In this document: positions 45,530 through 55,270 of the stretch, one piece after another
Numbering within the stretch: the stretch's first letter is position 1
Layout: each line of letters starts with the position of its first letter
Assembly (NCBI RefSeq): GCF_000022145.1
Contig: NC_011891.1
Span: 4,322,501-4,386,500 of the forward strand
DNA: 64,000 nt
Source of the DNA: Anaeromyxobacter dehalogenans 2CP-1
GTDB lineage: Bacteria > Myxococcota > Myxococcia > Myxococcales > Anaeromyxobacteraceae
Direction: 5' to 3'
Program-made: the position numbers and the translations under genes
Notes under the pieces: generated by a model
What the model was told of the DNA's origin: nothing
Database searches by the model: none
The model's input: only the letters and a program-made list of their open reading frames with translations

Positions 45530-46123
45530 ATGAGGATCCATGCCTTGCTTCTGGGCGTCCCGGCCGCGATCGGGCTCGCCTGCAGCACCCCGAGCTCCCG
45601 CTCCAGTGCGCACACGTCGAGCGCGCGCACCAGCCAGCGGGCCAGCGCCGACGCCGCCGCCAGCGCGCCGGCGGCGACCAACCCCGCCGCGCGGGCCGAG
45701 GAGGGCGCGCAGGCCGGCGCGACCTCGGACGTGAAGGGCCACGCCAGCGACCAGGTGATCTCCGGGCGGGTGGCGCAGTCCGACGGCAGCACGCTGACCA
45801 TCCAGTCGGCGGACGGGACGCAGCGCTCGCTCCACGTGGCGGCCCAGACCGTCGTCACCGTGGACGGCCACGACGCGCGGATCTCCGACCTGGCGCCCGG
45901 CCAGGACGTGCGCGCCAGCTTCAACGAGGTGGACGGCCGCGAGATCGCCGTGAAGGTCGAGGCGATGGGCGCGGCCGGCACCGGCAGCAGCGGCTACACG
46001 CCCGGCACGCCGCCGGGGGCGCACCCGTCGGACGGCTCGCGCAACGACGCCGGGCGTGGCGGGACCACCGGCGCGCCGGAGAGCACCACGCCGCAGGGCT
46101 CGAGCCCCGGGACGCGGTACTAG
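45530..46123 (+). CDS. Putative lipoprotein with a small beta domain and disordered flanks
   Basis: A 197-residue exported protein. MRIHALLLGVPAAIGLACS gives a lipidated Cys near residue 18. A Ser/Ala-rich disordered stretch follows. A compact beta domain lies near residues 78-145 (VISGRVAQSDGSTLTIQSADGTQRSLHVAAQTVVTVDG; DLAPGQDVRASFNEVDGREIAVKVEA), like the OB-like DUF5666 repeat type. The tail is Gly/Ser/Pro-rich. GGGAGGA precedes the ATG. It appears monocistronic, with a strong hairpin after it. Confidence 0.8.
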   Translation: MRIHALLLGVPAAIGLACSTPSSRSSAHTSSARTSQRASADAAASAPAATNPAARAEEGAQAGATSDVKGHASDQVISGRVAQSDGSTLTIQSADGTQRSLHVAAQTVVTVDGHDARISDLAPGQDVRASFNEVDGREIAVKVEAMGAAGTGSSGYTPGTPPGAHPSDGSRNDAGRGGTTGAPESTTPQGSSPGTRY

Positions 46124-46156
46124 CGACCGGACGACGAGCGGGAGGCGGGGGCGTGG

Positions 46157-46186
46157 GGGCCTCCGGGCGCATCGGCCCGGGGGCCC
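46157..46186. terminator. 12-bp hairpin between convergent lipoprotein and trmB genes
   Basis: GGGCCTCCGGGC (46157-46168), a 6-nt loop and GCCCGGGGGCCC (46175-46186) pair over 12 positions with one G-T wobble. The position between two convergent stops suggests a bidirectional terminator. Confidence 0.65.
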
Positions 46187-46192
46187 TCGCGA

Positions 46193-46798
46193 TCACGGCT
46201 TCAGGAGGCGCAGGCGCCACACCGGCTCGCCGCTCGCGAGGTAGCGGCGCTCGCGCGTGGACGGGATCTCGTCGGGCGCGGCCTCCGCGAAGCGGCCCGG
46301 GCCGGCGGCGTTGCGGAAGCCGGCCTCCTCGAGGCGGATCACCGCCTCGCGCGCGTAGCGCTCCACGTCGGTGCGGAAGTCGAGCACGCCGCCGGGCGCG
46401 AGCAGGCCGAGGAGCAGCGCGGACATCCGATCGTCCACCAGGCGCCGGCGGTGGTGGCGCCGCTTCCACCACGGGTCGGGGAAGTGCACGTGGATCGCCG
46501 CGAGCGAGCCCGCGGCGAACAGCCGCGGGGCGAGGAGCCGCGCGTCCCCGTTCAGCACCAGCAGGTTGGAGAGCCCGTGCCGCGCGCCCTTCGCCGCCAG
46601 CACCGCGGCGAACTTCCGCCGCTGCTCGATCCCCACCAGCGCCCGGTCGGGGAACGCGCGCGCGAACCCGAGCGCGAAGCCGCCGTGTCCGCAGCCGATC
46701 TCCAGCTCGAGGCGGCCGCCGGCCGCGCCGAAGCGGGCGCGCCAGTCGGGCAGGAGGTCGCGCACGATGGGTGCGTCGTCTTCGATGGAGAAGATCAT
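46193..46798 (-). CDS. trmB: tRNA (guanine-N7-)-methyltransferase
   Basis: A 201-residue SAM-dependent methyltransferase making m7G46 in tRNA. The SAM motif is LELEIGCGHGGFALGFA (about 30-46). GIEQRRKFAAVLAAKG, the substrate motif HVHFPDPWWKRRHHRRRLV, and FRTDVERYAREAV are TrmB hallmarks. The C-terminus has STRERRYLASGEPVWRL. The ATG at 46798 is divergent from the lipoprotein at 46833, with a gap of only 34 bp. Confidence 0.94.
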   Translation of the reverse strand: MIFSIEDDAPIVRDLLPDWRARFGAAGGRLELEIGCGHGGFALGFARAFPDRALVGIEQRRKFAAVLAAKGARHGLSNLLVLNGDARLLAPRLFAAGSLAAIHVHFPDPWWKRRHHRRRLVDDRMSALLLGLLAPGGVLDFRTDVERYAREAVIRLEEAGFRNAAGPGRFAEAAPDEIPSTRERRYLASGEPVWRLRLLKP

Positions 46799-46832
46799 GA
46801 GCGGGCCTCTCTTAGCATGGTAAGAAACCTCC

Positions 46833-48445
46833 GTGCTCCGGCGCCTCCTCCTGCCGGCTCTCCTGGCCGTGGCGCTCGGCGCCGGCGGCTGCCGCGGACG
46901 CAGCCCCGGCCCGCCCCCCGAGCGCTTCGTGCCCGCCGCCGTGCGGGCGGTGGTGGTCGTCCCGGAGACCGGGCGCGCCAGCCGCGAGCTGGCGGCCCTG
47001 CACGCCGCCGTGTCGGCGTTCCCCGGCGCGACCGCCGTCGCCGAGGCGCGCGGGGCCATCGCGGCCCAGCTCGGCTTCGACCCGCTCGATCCGAAGGGCC
47101 TCGCCGAGGCCGGCGTGGACGCGCGCCGCGGGGCGGCGCTCGCGCTGCTCGACGCGGGCGGCGCGCCGCCGCGGGCGCTGCTGGTGCTCCCGGTGGGCGA
47201 CGCGGCCAGGATGGACGCGTTGCTGGCGCGCCTCGCCCGCGAGCGGCTCGGGGCGGACCTCCGCACCGCCGAGCCGCGCGGGACGTTCTCGACCGTCGCG
47301 TTCCGGCGCGCCGCCGGCGAGCCCATCGCGCTCGCCTACCTCGTCACCCAGCGCACCGCGCTCGTGTCGCAGGGGCCGGGCGCGGCCGACCTCGTGGCCG
47401 AGGCGGCCGGGCTCGCGCCGGAGCGGGCGCTGGCGGGGGACGCCGCGTTCGGCGCCGCGCGGCGGGCGCTGGGCGACGCGCCGGCCGCGGTCGCCTTCGC
47501 GCCGCCGGGCTCGCCGCTCCTCGCGCGCGCGTGGCCGGTGCGAGACGGCCTCGCCCTGGGCCTCTCGGGCGGGCCGGGCGGGCTGCGCGCCAGCGCGGCC
47601 GTGCTGCTCGGCGCGCGCGAGCCGTCCTTCCGCGCGCTCGCCGGCGGCGGCGCGGCCGCGGCCCTGCTGGCGCGCCTCCACCCCGAGGCGCAGCTCGCGG
47701 CGCGCTGGGACGGCGAGCCCGGCCCGCTCGGCGGCAAGCTCGTCCCGATGCTCTCGCGCGCCGACCGCGCGCGCCTCGCCGCCCGCGGCCTCGACCCGCA
47801 GCGCGACGGGTTCGACCTGCTCGCGCCCGGGGTGGCCCTGGCGCTCTCGCTCTCGCCGGGCCTGGAGCTGACCGGGCTCACCGAGGCGACGCTCCGCGCC
47901 GATCCGCTGCGGCTCGTGCGCCTCGAGGCGGTGGCGCGCGTGAAGGACCGGGAGCGCGCCCGGGCCGCGTTCGACCGGATCGCCCCGCCCCCGCGGCGCC
48001 CGCGCGCCGCCCGCGCCGGCGCCGGGTCGCCCGCCCCGGGCACCTGGCGGATCGCCACGCCGAGCGGCGAGCTGGCCTGGCGGCTCGATGGCGATCGCCT
48101 GGCGCTCGCCGGCGGCGCTCCCGGCGCGCTCGACGCGCTGGTGGCGCGGCTCGACGGCGGCGGCGACGGCTTCCGCGCGCCCACGCGCGCCGCCGGGGCG
48201 GCGCTGAAAGGCGGGCTGGGGGGCGCGGTGCTCGACGTGCAGCGGCTGGTGGCCGGCGTGCGCGCGCTGCCGGAGGACGCCTTCGGCACCGGGCCGTCCG
48301 GGTTCGTGGTCCGGTCGGTGGTGGACCGGTTCCTGGAGCCGGCCGCGCGCCTGTCGGCGGTGTCGCTCGGCGCGCAGCTCGCGGAGGGGGCGCTGGTCCT
48401 GGCCGCGGAGGTGGAGGTGATGCCGTCCGCGCCGCAGGTGCGGCC

Positions 48446-48449
<4 letters not shown>
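46833..48449 (+). CDS. Large putative lipoprotein linked to an ABC exporter
   Basis: A 538-residue exported protein of no recognised family. A lipoprotein signal is seen (LLPALLAVALGAGGCRG, Cys near residue 20). The mature part is Ala/Arg/Leu-rich with repeated DUF3352-like features: a VPAAVRAVVVVPETGRASRELAAL opening and several alternating strand/helix units. The GTG overlaps no upstream gene. Its stop overlaps the start of the ABC ATPase, so the lipoprotein, ATPase and permease form one operon. It could be the periplasmic partner or cargo of the exporter; this is inference. Confidence 0.8.
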
Positions 48450-49110
<661 letters not shown>

Positions 49111-49114
<4 letters not shown>

Positions 49115-50400
49115 GCGCGCGTGGCGTCCTCTGGATCGCGCGGGCGAACCTGCGCGCCGACCGCAAGGGCGCGCTGCTGAACGCGGCCGCCGCCTGCGTG
49201 GGCGCGGCGGCGCTGGTGTTCATCCTGGCGCTCGGCATGGGCGTCTCGCACGCGGCCCGGCGCATGTTCCCGGCGGACGCGCGGCTGGTGGAGGTGGTCC
49301 CGGCCGGCGTGGCGCTGGGCGGGGTCCTGGGCGGCGGGCGCCTCGACGACGCGGCGCTGGCGCGGCTCGGGCGCCTCCCCGGCGTCGAGCAGGCCTGGCC
49401 GCGGCTCTCGCTGCGCGTGCCGGTGGCGGCGTCCCGGCCGCCCACCGGGCTCGACTACAACTGGCCGCCCGGCATGACCCTCCAGATCCCGGTGGTGGGC
49501 GTGGCGCCCGGGCTGGTGCAGGCCGACCTGCGGGCGGGGCGCGCCTTCGCGGACCCGGGCCCGGGCGGCGGCCCGATCCCGGTGCTGCTCTCGCGGCGGC
49601 TGCTCGAGGTCTACGACAAGACCATCGCGCCGGCCTGGAACGTGCGGAGGCTGCCGCCGGGCCTGTCCATCGTGGGGCTCCAGCTCCCGGTGCGGGTCGG
49701 CTTCTCGATCGTGCCGCAGAAGACCGAGGACCGGGTGTACGAGGCGCGCCTGGAGCTGGCCGGGCTCTCGGATCGCGTGCCGCTCTACCTGATGGCGATG
49801 CCGCTCGACACCGTGCGGCGCCTGCACCGCGAGTACGGCAAGCCGGACGCGGGCTACACGCAGGTGACGCTGCTCGCGCGCCGCCCCGACGACGTGCCGG
49901 CGGTCATGGCGGCGGTGCGGCGCATGGGCTTCTCGGTGGACGAGGGGGAGCGCTCGGCGGCGGAGCGCGTGGGCACGGTGGTGGCGGTGACCACCGGCGC
50001 GCTCGCGCTGCTCGCCGGCGTCCTGTGCGCGCTCGCGGCGCTCGCCATCGCGCAGTCGCTCTCGGCGAGCGTGCGCGGCCGGGCGAAGGAGATCGCGATC
50101 CTGGAGGCGGTGGGCGCGGCGCCCGCCGACGTGCGCGCGGTGGTGCTCGCGGAGGCGGCGCTGGTGGGGCTGGTGGGCGGCGCGATCGGCACCGCGCTGG
50201 CGGTGGCCGCGGCGCGGGTCACCGACGCGGCCGCGGCCCGCGCGCTCCCGGACTTCCCGTTCCGCCCGGACACCTTCTTCGCGCTGCCGCCCTGGCTCGT
50301 CGTGCTCGGCGTCGCGGTGCCGGCGGCGGCGGCGGTGGTGGGCGCGCTCGCGCCGGCGGCGTTCGCGGCGCGGATCGATCCGGCGAGAACGTTGTCGTGA
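49111..50400 (+). CDS. ABC transporter permease, FtsX/MacB type
   Basis: A 429-residue membrane protein. One N-terminal helix (about residues 20-44, after RANLRADRKGALLNA) and three C-terminal helices (starting near 290, 335 and 395) flank a large periplasmic domain. The cytoplasmic loop VRGRAKEIAILEAVGAAPADVRAVVLAEA is the FtsX-family coupling motif. Such permeases move lipoproteins or act as mechanotransmitters, not importers. The GTG overlaps the ATPase stop. Confidence 0.9.
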
Positions 50401-50640
50401 TGACCCTTCGACTCCGCCCGCTCGTCCCGACCCTTCGACTCCGGCGAGCCTCCGGCTCGCCTACGCTCAGGGTGAGCGGAAGTCAGAGACGCTCGGGGTG
50501 AGCGAGACGACTGGGGCACGGCCGGAGTCGAGGGACGCTCAGGGTGGCCCTTCGACTCCGGCGAGCCTCCGGCTCGATCGCTCATCCCGAGCGTAGCGCG
50601 GCCTTCGGGCCGCGCGGAGTCGAGGGACGAACCACGAGCA
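50401..50640. repeat. Composite REP-like intergenic repeats
   Basis: The gap after the permease is built from copies of one motif in both orientations. CCCTTCGACTCCGGCGAGCC begins identical 29-nt units at 50431-50459 and 50548-50576. Inverted GAGTCGAGGGA occurs near 50525 and 50616, and ACGCTCAGGGTG or close variants occurs several times. A hairpin GCGCGGCC-TTCG-GGCCGCGC (50596-50615) ends the block. This resembles the dispersed TTCGACTCC/GCTCAGGGTGAGC elements found between genes of many GC-rich bacteria. It may also terminate transcription. Confidence 0.8.
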
Positions 50641-50653
50641 GCGGTGCCGCCGC

Positions 50654-52375
50654 CTACCCGCGCCCGGGCCGCACGACGATCATCGCGCCCACCAGCAGCT
50701 TGTGGCTGCGGGGGTTCTTGATCCCGTTCCAGCGGCACAGGTCCTGGAGCTCGACGCCGAAGCGCTGCGCGATGGACCAGAGCGTGTCGCCGGCGCGGAC
50801 CCGCAGCGTCTGGTGCGCGGGCTTCGCGGCGGGCGCGGCGGCGGAGGCGGTCCGCACCGGCGCCTGGGCGGCGGCGCGCTCGGCGGCGGCCGGGCGGCGC
50901 GCCTCGGGCTCCGGCGCGCGCGCGGCCACCGCCACCCCGGCGGCGGGCCGCGGGATGATCAGCTCCGTGCCGACGCGCAGCTTCCGCGCGCTCTTCAGGC
51001 CGTTCATCTCCAGGATGCCCTGGGCCGGCACGCCGTAGCGCTGCGCGATCCGGCCGATGCTGTCGCCGCGGCGGACCACGTGCCCGGCGAACGTCAGGCG
51101 GGTCTTCGCGCGGAGCGCCGGCCACGCCTCGGCGAACGCCTCGGCGCGCTCGGCGGGGATCTTGATCCTGTACGGGCGGGGCGGCGTGCAGGCGCGGCGC
51201 AGCTCGGGGTTGAGGTCGATGATCTCCTTCTCGGAGACGCCGGCGGCGCGCGCGATGACGGTGAGCAGCGTGGCGTCCGGGACGTCCACCTCCTCGTACT
51301 CCGTCCACGCCTGCCGCTCGATCTCCTCCTGCCGGAACCCGAACGCCTCGTGGTGCTTGGTGATGATGGCGGCCGCCATCAGCTTCGGCACGTAGCCCTT
51401 GGTCTCGGCGCGGAGCACCTTCTTGCCGGGGACGTCCGCCATCTCCCAGAAGTCGTCGTACCCCATCCGCTGCGCGGCGAGGACGCGGCCGGCGCCGGCG
51501 TTGTAGCCGGCCCACGCCAGCCGCCAGTCGCCGGTCTGCTCGCGCAGCCGCTTCAGGAAGCGCGCGGCGGCGCGGGCGGAGCGCTCCGGATCGCGCCGCT
51601 CGTCCACCCAGAAGTCCTGCTTCAGGCCGTAGCTCTTGCCCGTCGCGGCGATGAACTGCCAGGGGCCGGACGCCTTGGCGCGGCTGTAGGCGAAGTTGCC
51701 GAAGCCGCTCTCGATCATCGCGAGGAAGACCGTGTCCTGCGGCAGCCCCTCGTCCTTCAGGATCTTGCGGTACCGCTCCATGTACCGGTGCGAGCGCCCG
51801 AGCCACTTCACGAAGTGGGCGCGGACGCTGGGCGACTGGAAGAAGCGGACGTACGCGACCACCGCCTCGTTCACGTCGATGGGGATGTCGTACTCGGCCT
51901 GGAGCGTGGCGAGATCGTGGTCGATCTCGGGGAGCAGCGGGATCCGCCCGGCGCCCTCGCCCCGCGGCGTGGCGTCGCGGCCCAGCGCGCCCTCCACGCG
52001 GTCGCGGATGGGGGACTCGAGCCCGAGCCCGTCGGCGCCCACCGTCCGGCGGCCCTCGGCGCCGTCCTGCACCCGCGACGCCTCCTCGGCCTGGCGCAGG
52101 TCCTCCAGCTCCGCCGACTCCTGCTCGATCTCCTCCGCGATGGCGGGCTCGTCGGGCGCGTCCGCGTTCGCGATCGCGTCCTGCACCGACGGCTCCTGGC
52201 GGCGCTGCGCCGGCTTCGGCGGCGCCACGATCTGCGCCTCCGGCACCTCCGCGGCGGGCAGGGCCTGGGCGGCGGCCTGGACGGTGACGCCCCGGGAGGC
52301 GGGGCCCTGGGGGCTGGCCGGCCCGGCCAGGGCGAGCGCGCAAACGGCTAGGAAGGTCGTGCGGATCTGCCTCAT
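50654..52375 (-). CDS. MltD-like membrane-bound lytic transglycosylase with LysM domains
   Basis: A 573-residue exported muramidase cutting peptidoglycan glycan strands. A signal peptide spans residues 1-23. An acidic linker follows (about 60-110). The SLT domain (about 165-320) has the catalytic Glu in AMIESGFGNFAYSRAKASG, PWQFIAATGKSYGLK, and the motif WAGYNAGAGRV. A degenerate LysM-like segment near 345-400 precedes two clear LysM domains near 420-465 (VVRRGDSIGRIAQRYGV) and 525-570 (RVRAGDTLWSIAQRFGV). The start at 52375 is chosen for the signal peptide; longer frames upstream lack one. Confidence 0.92.
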   Translation of the reverse strand: MRQIRTTFLAVCALALAGPASPQGPASRGVTVQAAAQALPAAEVPEAQIVAPPKPAQRRQEPSVQDAIANADAPDEPAIAEEIEQESAELEDLRQAEEASRVQDGAEGRRTVGADGLGLESPIRDRVEGALGRDATPRGEGAGRIPLLPEIDHDLATLQAEYDIPIDVNEAVVAYVRFFQSPSVRAHFVKWLGRSHRYMERYRKILKDEGLPQDTVFLAMIESGFGNFAYSRAKASGPWQFIAATGKSYGLKQDFWVDERRDPERSARAAARFLKRLREQTGDWRLAWAGYNAGAGRVLAAQRMGYDDFWEMADVPGKKVLRAETKGYVPKLMAAAIITKHHEAFGFRQEEIERQAWTEYEEVDVPDATLLTVIARAAGVSEKEIIDLNPELRRACTPPRPYRIKIPAERAEAFAEAWPALRAKTRLTFAGHVVRRGDSIGRIAQRYGVPAQGILEMNGLKSARKLRVGTELIIPRPAAGVAVAARAPEPEARRPAAAERAAAQAPVRTASAAAPAAKPAHQTLRVRAGDTLWSIAQRFGVELQDLCRWNGIKNPRSHKLLVGAMIVVRPGRG

Positions 52376-52778
52376 CGCTCCTCGGCTTCTGCTGCGGGGG
52401 GCCGGTCCGTTGGCCGGCCGTTCGGATGCCACATCGTACCGGGGCCACCGGGTCGTGCCAAATCGGGCGCCCGGGGGATCTGCTGACTCCTCTCACTGCG
52501 GCGGACCGTCCTCCTCCTCGCTTCGGGGGACCGCTGCCTCGCCTGGCCGCCGATCGACCACCCCGATCGCCGGAAGCCTGTGCACCGCCCTCGCGGCAAC
52601 GTCAGGCCCCTTCGGCGGCCATCCGCGCGGGTGCGCGCAGGGGGCCGCGCGGCTAAAGCACCCCGCCACGGTCGCTCCGGTACCGCCCTGGAACCGCCGG
52701 CACCCCCGGGCATTCCGGCGTTCCCCACCGAAATCGGTCCGTGCTACACCCCCGACCCCGCTTGCCGCACGCCTGACC
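52376..52778. other. 403-bp divergent intergenic region
   Basis: No gene is recognised between the lytic transglycosylase and the Dus gene. Both strands have short open frames with no family features or start signals. A 5-bp dyad ACCGA-AA-TCGGT lies at 52727-52738, 40 nt before the Dus ATG. Promoters for both genes must be here but were not resolved. Confidence 0.5.
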
Positions 52779-53825
52779 ATGCAGATCGGCCCCTACCAGT
52801 TCCCCGGCCGCTACTTCCTCGCCCCGCTGGCCGGCGTGTCCGACCGCCCGTTCCGCGCCATCTGCCGGCGCATGGGCGCGAGCTTCGCGTACACCGAGAT
52901 GGTCTCGGCGCACGGCCTGATGCACGGCGCGCTGCAGACCTCGAGCTACCTCGACCGCGAGCCGGACGAGGACCCGTTCGCGGTACAGATCTTCGCCTCG
53001 GAGCCGGAGGTGCTCGCACGCGGGGCCGCGGTCGCGGTCGCGGCGGGCGCCGGCATGATCGACGTCAACATGGCCTGCCCGGTGAAGAAGGTGTGCGGCA
53101 GCGGCGCCGGGGCGGCCATGGGGCGCGATCCGCGCAGGGTCGAGGAGGCGGTCCGCGCCATCCGCGCCGCGGTCCCGGTACCGGTCACGGTCAAGATCCG
53201 CGCCGGCTGGGACGAGGGCGAGGTGAACTGCGTCGACGTCGCGCGCGCGGCCGAGGCCGGCGGCGCCGCGGCGGTGGCGCTGCACGGGCGCACCCGCAGC
53301 CAGCTCTACTCCGGCAAGGCGCGCTGGGAGCTGGTCCGGGCGGTGAAGCAGGCGGTCGCGATCCCGGTGCTCGGCTCGGGGGACGTGTGGACCGCCGCCG
53401 ACGCCGTGCGCATGCGGGAGGAGACCGGGTGCGACGCGGTGCTGGTGGCGCGCGGCGCCTGCGGCAACCCGTGGATCTTCCGCGAGCTGCGGGCCATCGA
53501 GGCCGGCCGCCCGCCGCCCCCGCCGCCCGGCCGCGACGAGTGGGTGGGCACGGTGCTCGAGCACGTCCGCCTCCAGGTGGAGCACCGGGCCCGCATGGCG
53601 CCGGGCGAGCCCGCCGAGGCCTCGGAGCGCCACGCCATCCGCGAGCTGCGCAAGCACCTGCTCTGGTACACGCGCGGCCGGCGCGGCGGCGTGCACTTCC
53701 GCCGCGACGCGGCCGCGCTGGTGACCGCGGCCGACGTGGCGGCGCAGCTGGAGCGCCACTTCCCCGCGGGCGGCGACAGCTTCGAGCTCGATCCCGGCTT
53801 CCGCGCCTCGGAGGACGGCGAGTGA
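52779..53825 (+). CDS. dusB: tRNA-dihydrouridine synthase, DusB-like
   Basis: A 348-residue flavin enzyme reducing uridine in the tRNA D-loop. The FMN TIM barrel begins PGRYFLAPLAGVSDRPFRAI. The catalytic Cys is C100 in VNMACPVKKVCGSGAGAAM. VTVKIRAGWDEG, ALHGRTRSQLYSG and IPVLGSGDVWTAADA are family motifs. A helical C-terminal domain holds RELRKHLLWYTRG. The context of a Fis-like gene directly downstream matches the dusB-fis pairing known from enterobacteria, supporting the DusB assignment over other Dus classes. Confidence 0.92.
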   Translation: MQIGPYQFPGRYFLAPLAGVSDRPFRAICRRMGASFAYTEMVSAHGLMHGALQTSSYLDREPDEDPFAVQIFASEPEVLARGAAVAVAAGAGMIDVNMACPVKKVCGSGAGAAMGRDPRRVEEAVRAIRAAVPVPVTVKIRAGWDEGEVNCVDVARAAEAGGAAAVALHGRTRSQLYSGKARWELVRAVKQAVAIPVLGSGDVWTAADAVRMREETGCDAVLVARGACGNPWIFRELRAIEAGRPPPPPPGRDEWVGTVLEHVRLQVEHRARMAPGEPAEASERHAIRELRKHLLWYTRGRRGGVHFRRDAAALVTAADVAAQLERHFPAGGDSFELDPGFRASEDGE

Positions 53826-53865
53826 GCGCGCGCGGACCGCACGGCGGCCGGCGGGGATCGGCGCG

Positions 53866-54252
53866 GTGAAGGCGCTGCTCCTCGAGGGCGCGCCCGACGC
53901 GCTCCGGCGCGCCTGCGAGGCGGGGCGGCTGGAGGTGGTCGAGGTGCGCTCGATCCCGGACGGCCGCGCCCGGCTCGCGCGCGAGGCGTTCGCGCTGGTG
54001 GACGGCCGCATCACGCGGCCCTGCGCCCTCGACGAGGAGCTGCGCCAGCGGGTGGACGCCTTCTTCGACCGGCTCGAGGGCCAGCCCGCGAGCGGTCTCT
54101 ACGACGCGGTGATGCGCGAGGTGGAGCGCCCCCTCATCTCGGGCGCGCTGGCCCGGGCCCGGGGCGTGCGCTCCGCCGCCGCGGAGGCGCTCGGCATCGA
54201 CCGCGGTACGCTGGCCCGCCGCATGCGCGCGCTCGGCCTGGACGAACCATGA
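53866..54252 (+). CDS. Small protein with a Fis-type helix-turn-helix
   Basis: A 128-residue protein. The C-terminal 50 residues are a Fis/NtrC-type DNA-binding domain: LYDAVMREVERPLISGALAR, then a helix-turn-helix AAAEALGIDRGTLARRMRALGL. The N-terminal 75 residues are unlike Fis and start with a strand-helix unit (KALLLEGAPDALRRACEAGRLEVVEVRSI). It lies 40 bp after dus and overlaps the ZIP transporter start. It could be a nucleoid-associated or local regulator. Confidence 0.82.
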   Translation: MKALLLEGAPDALRRACEAGRLEVVEVRSIPDGRARLAREAFALVDGRITRPCALDEELRQRVDAFFDRLEGQPASGLYDAVMREVERPLISGALARARGVRSAAAEALGIDRGTLARRMRALGLDEP

Positions 54253-55115
54253 CCCAGACGCAGTCCCTCGCCCTGTACACCGCCGCCATCCTGGTGGGCG
54301 CGCTCACCGGCGGCTCGCTCCCGCTGCTCGGACGCGTGGGCCGCTCCGACATCGGCCTGTCGTTCTCGGCGGGCGTGATGCTCGGCGCCGCGTTCTTCCA
54401 CATGCTGCCCGAGGCGGTGGAGGAGAGCGGCGCGGGGATCCTGCCGTACGTGCTGGTCGGGTTCCTGCTCCTGTTCCTGCTGGAGCGCTTCGTGCTCGTG
54501 CACGTCTGCGCCGAGCCCGGGCCGAACGCGCGGCTCTCGCAGGCCGCCCCGCTTCCGGCCGGGGTGGAGGCCGCCGGCCACGATCACCACGCCCACGCCC
54601 ACGCGCACGTCGGCGCGGACGGCGCGGTCGCGCTGGAGGAGGACGGCACCGGGTGCGCCGTCCACACCACGCTCGGGCTCGCCGCGTTCGTGGGGATGAG
54701 CGCGCACACGCTGGTGGACGGCTTCGCGCTCGGCGCCGCGAGCGGCCACGCCGAGCTCGGGCTGCTCGTGTTCCTCGCCATCCTCGCGCACAAGATCCCG
54801 AACTCGTTCTCGCTCTCGGCCATCCTGCGCGCCGAGGGCTACTCGCGCGGCCGGGCGCTCGCGATGAACGCGGCCTTCGCGCTGATGGTGCCGGTCGGCG
54901 CCGGCATCTACCTGGTGCTGCGCCAGGTGGTGCGGGTCGAGACGTTCACCGCCGCCGCGCTCGCCGCGAGCGCGGGCACGTTCCTGCACCTGTCGCTCTC
55001 GGACATCCTCCCCGACCTGCACCGCCGCGGCGGCTCGAAGTGGGTCCTCTCCGGCGCGCTGCTGTTCGGGCTCGCGGTGATGTGGGGGCTGCGCGCGCTG
55101 AACCACGCGCACTGA
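54249..55115 (+). CDS. ZIP-family metal cation transporter
   Basis: A 288-residue inner membrane protein with about eight helices. The variable cytoplasmic loop holds a His-rich run (HDHHAHAHAH, residues 111-120) that would bind zinc. The helix IV metal motif is SAHTLVDGFALGAA and helix V has AHKIPNSFSLSAIL. Both are ZIP hallmarks for Zn, Fe or Mn uptake. The ATG overlaps the stop of the Fis-like gene, so the three genes (dus, fis-like, zip) appear co-transcribed. A long hairpin starts at its stop codon. Confidence 0.93.
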   Translation: MTQTQSLALYTAAILVGALTGGSLPLLGRVGRSDIGLSFSAGVMLGAAFFHMLPEAVEESGAGILPYVLVGFLLLFLLERFVLVHVCAEPGPNARLSQAAPLPAGVEAAGHDHHAHAHAHVGADGAVALEEDGTGCAVHTTLGLAAFVGMSAHTLVDGFALGAASGHAELGLLVFLAILAHKIPNSFSLSAILRAEGYSRGRALAMNAAFALMVPVGAGIYLVLRQVVRVETFTAAALAASAGTFLHLSLSDILPDLHRRGGSKWVLSGALLFGLAVMWGLRALNHAH

Positions 55116-55172
55116 ACGACAGTCCGCGGCCGGCGATCACCTGCGGTGATTGGCGGCCGCGCTGTCGTTCAG
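55112..55172. terminator. 61-nt long inverted repeat starting at the zip stop codon
   Basis: The arms begin CTGAACGACAG (55112) and end CTGTCGTTCAG (55172), and stay paired inward through CGCGGCC and GATCACC-TGC-GGTGAT apart from a 2-nt bulge and one or two mismatches. It lies between the convergent zip and glutamate-cysteine ligase genes and overlaps the zip stop. It is far longer than a usual intrinsic terminator stem and has no T-tract. Confidence 0.65.
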
Positions 55173-55184
55173 CAAGGTTGCCAC

Positions 55185-55240
55185 GGGGCGTGCCGCCCCG
55201 CCCCGTCGAGCGGAGCTCGCCGGGGTCCCCACCCCTGCTG
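55185..55240. repeat. Diverged relative of the 127-bp tandem unit
   Basis: GCCCCGCCCC, GAGCGGAGCTC, CGGGG and CCCACCC..TGCTG occur in the same order and spacing as in the first 55 bp of the unit at 15291. I judge the identity high but not perfect, by eye. The similarity ends after TGCTG. Confidence 0.65.
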
Positions 55241-55270
55241 CGCGCGGATCACCGCGCGGACGCGAGGGGG

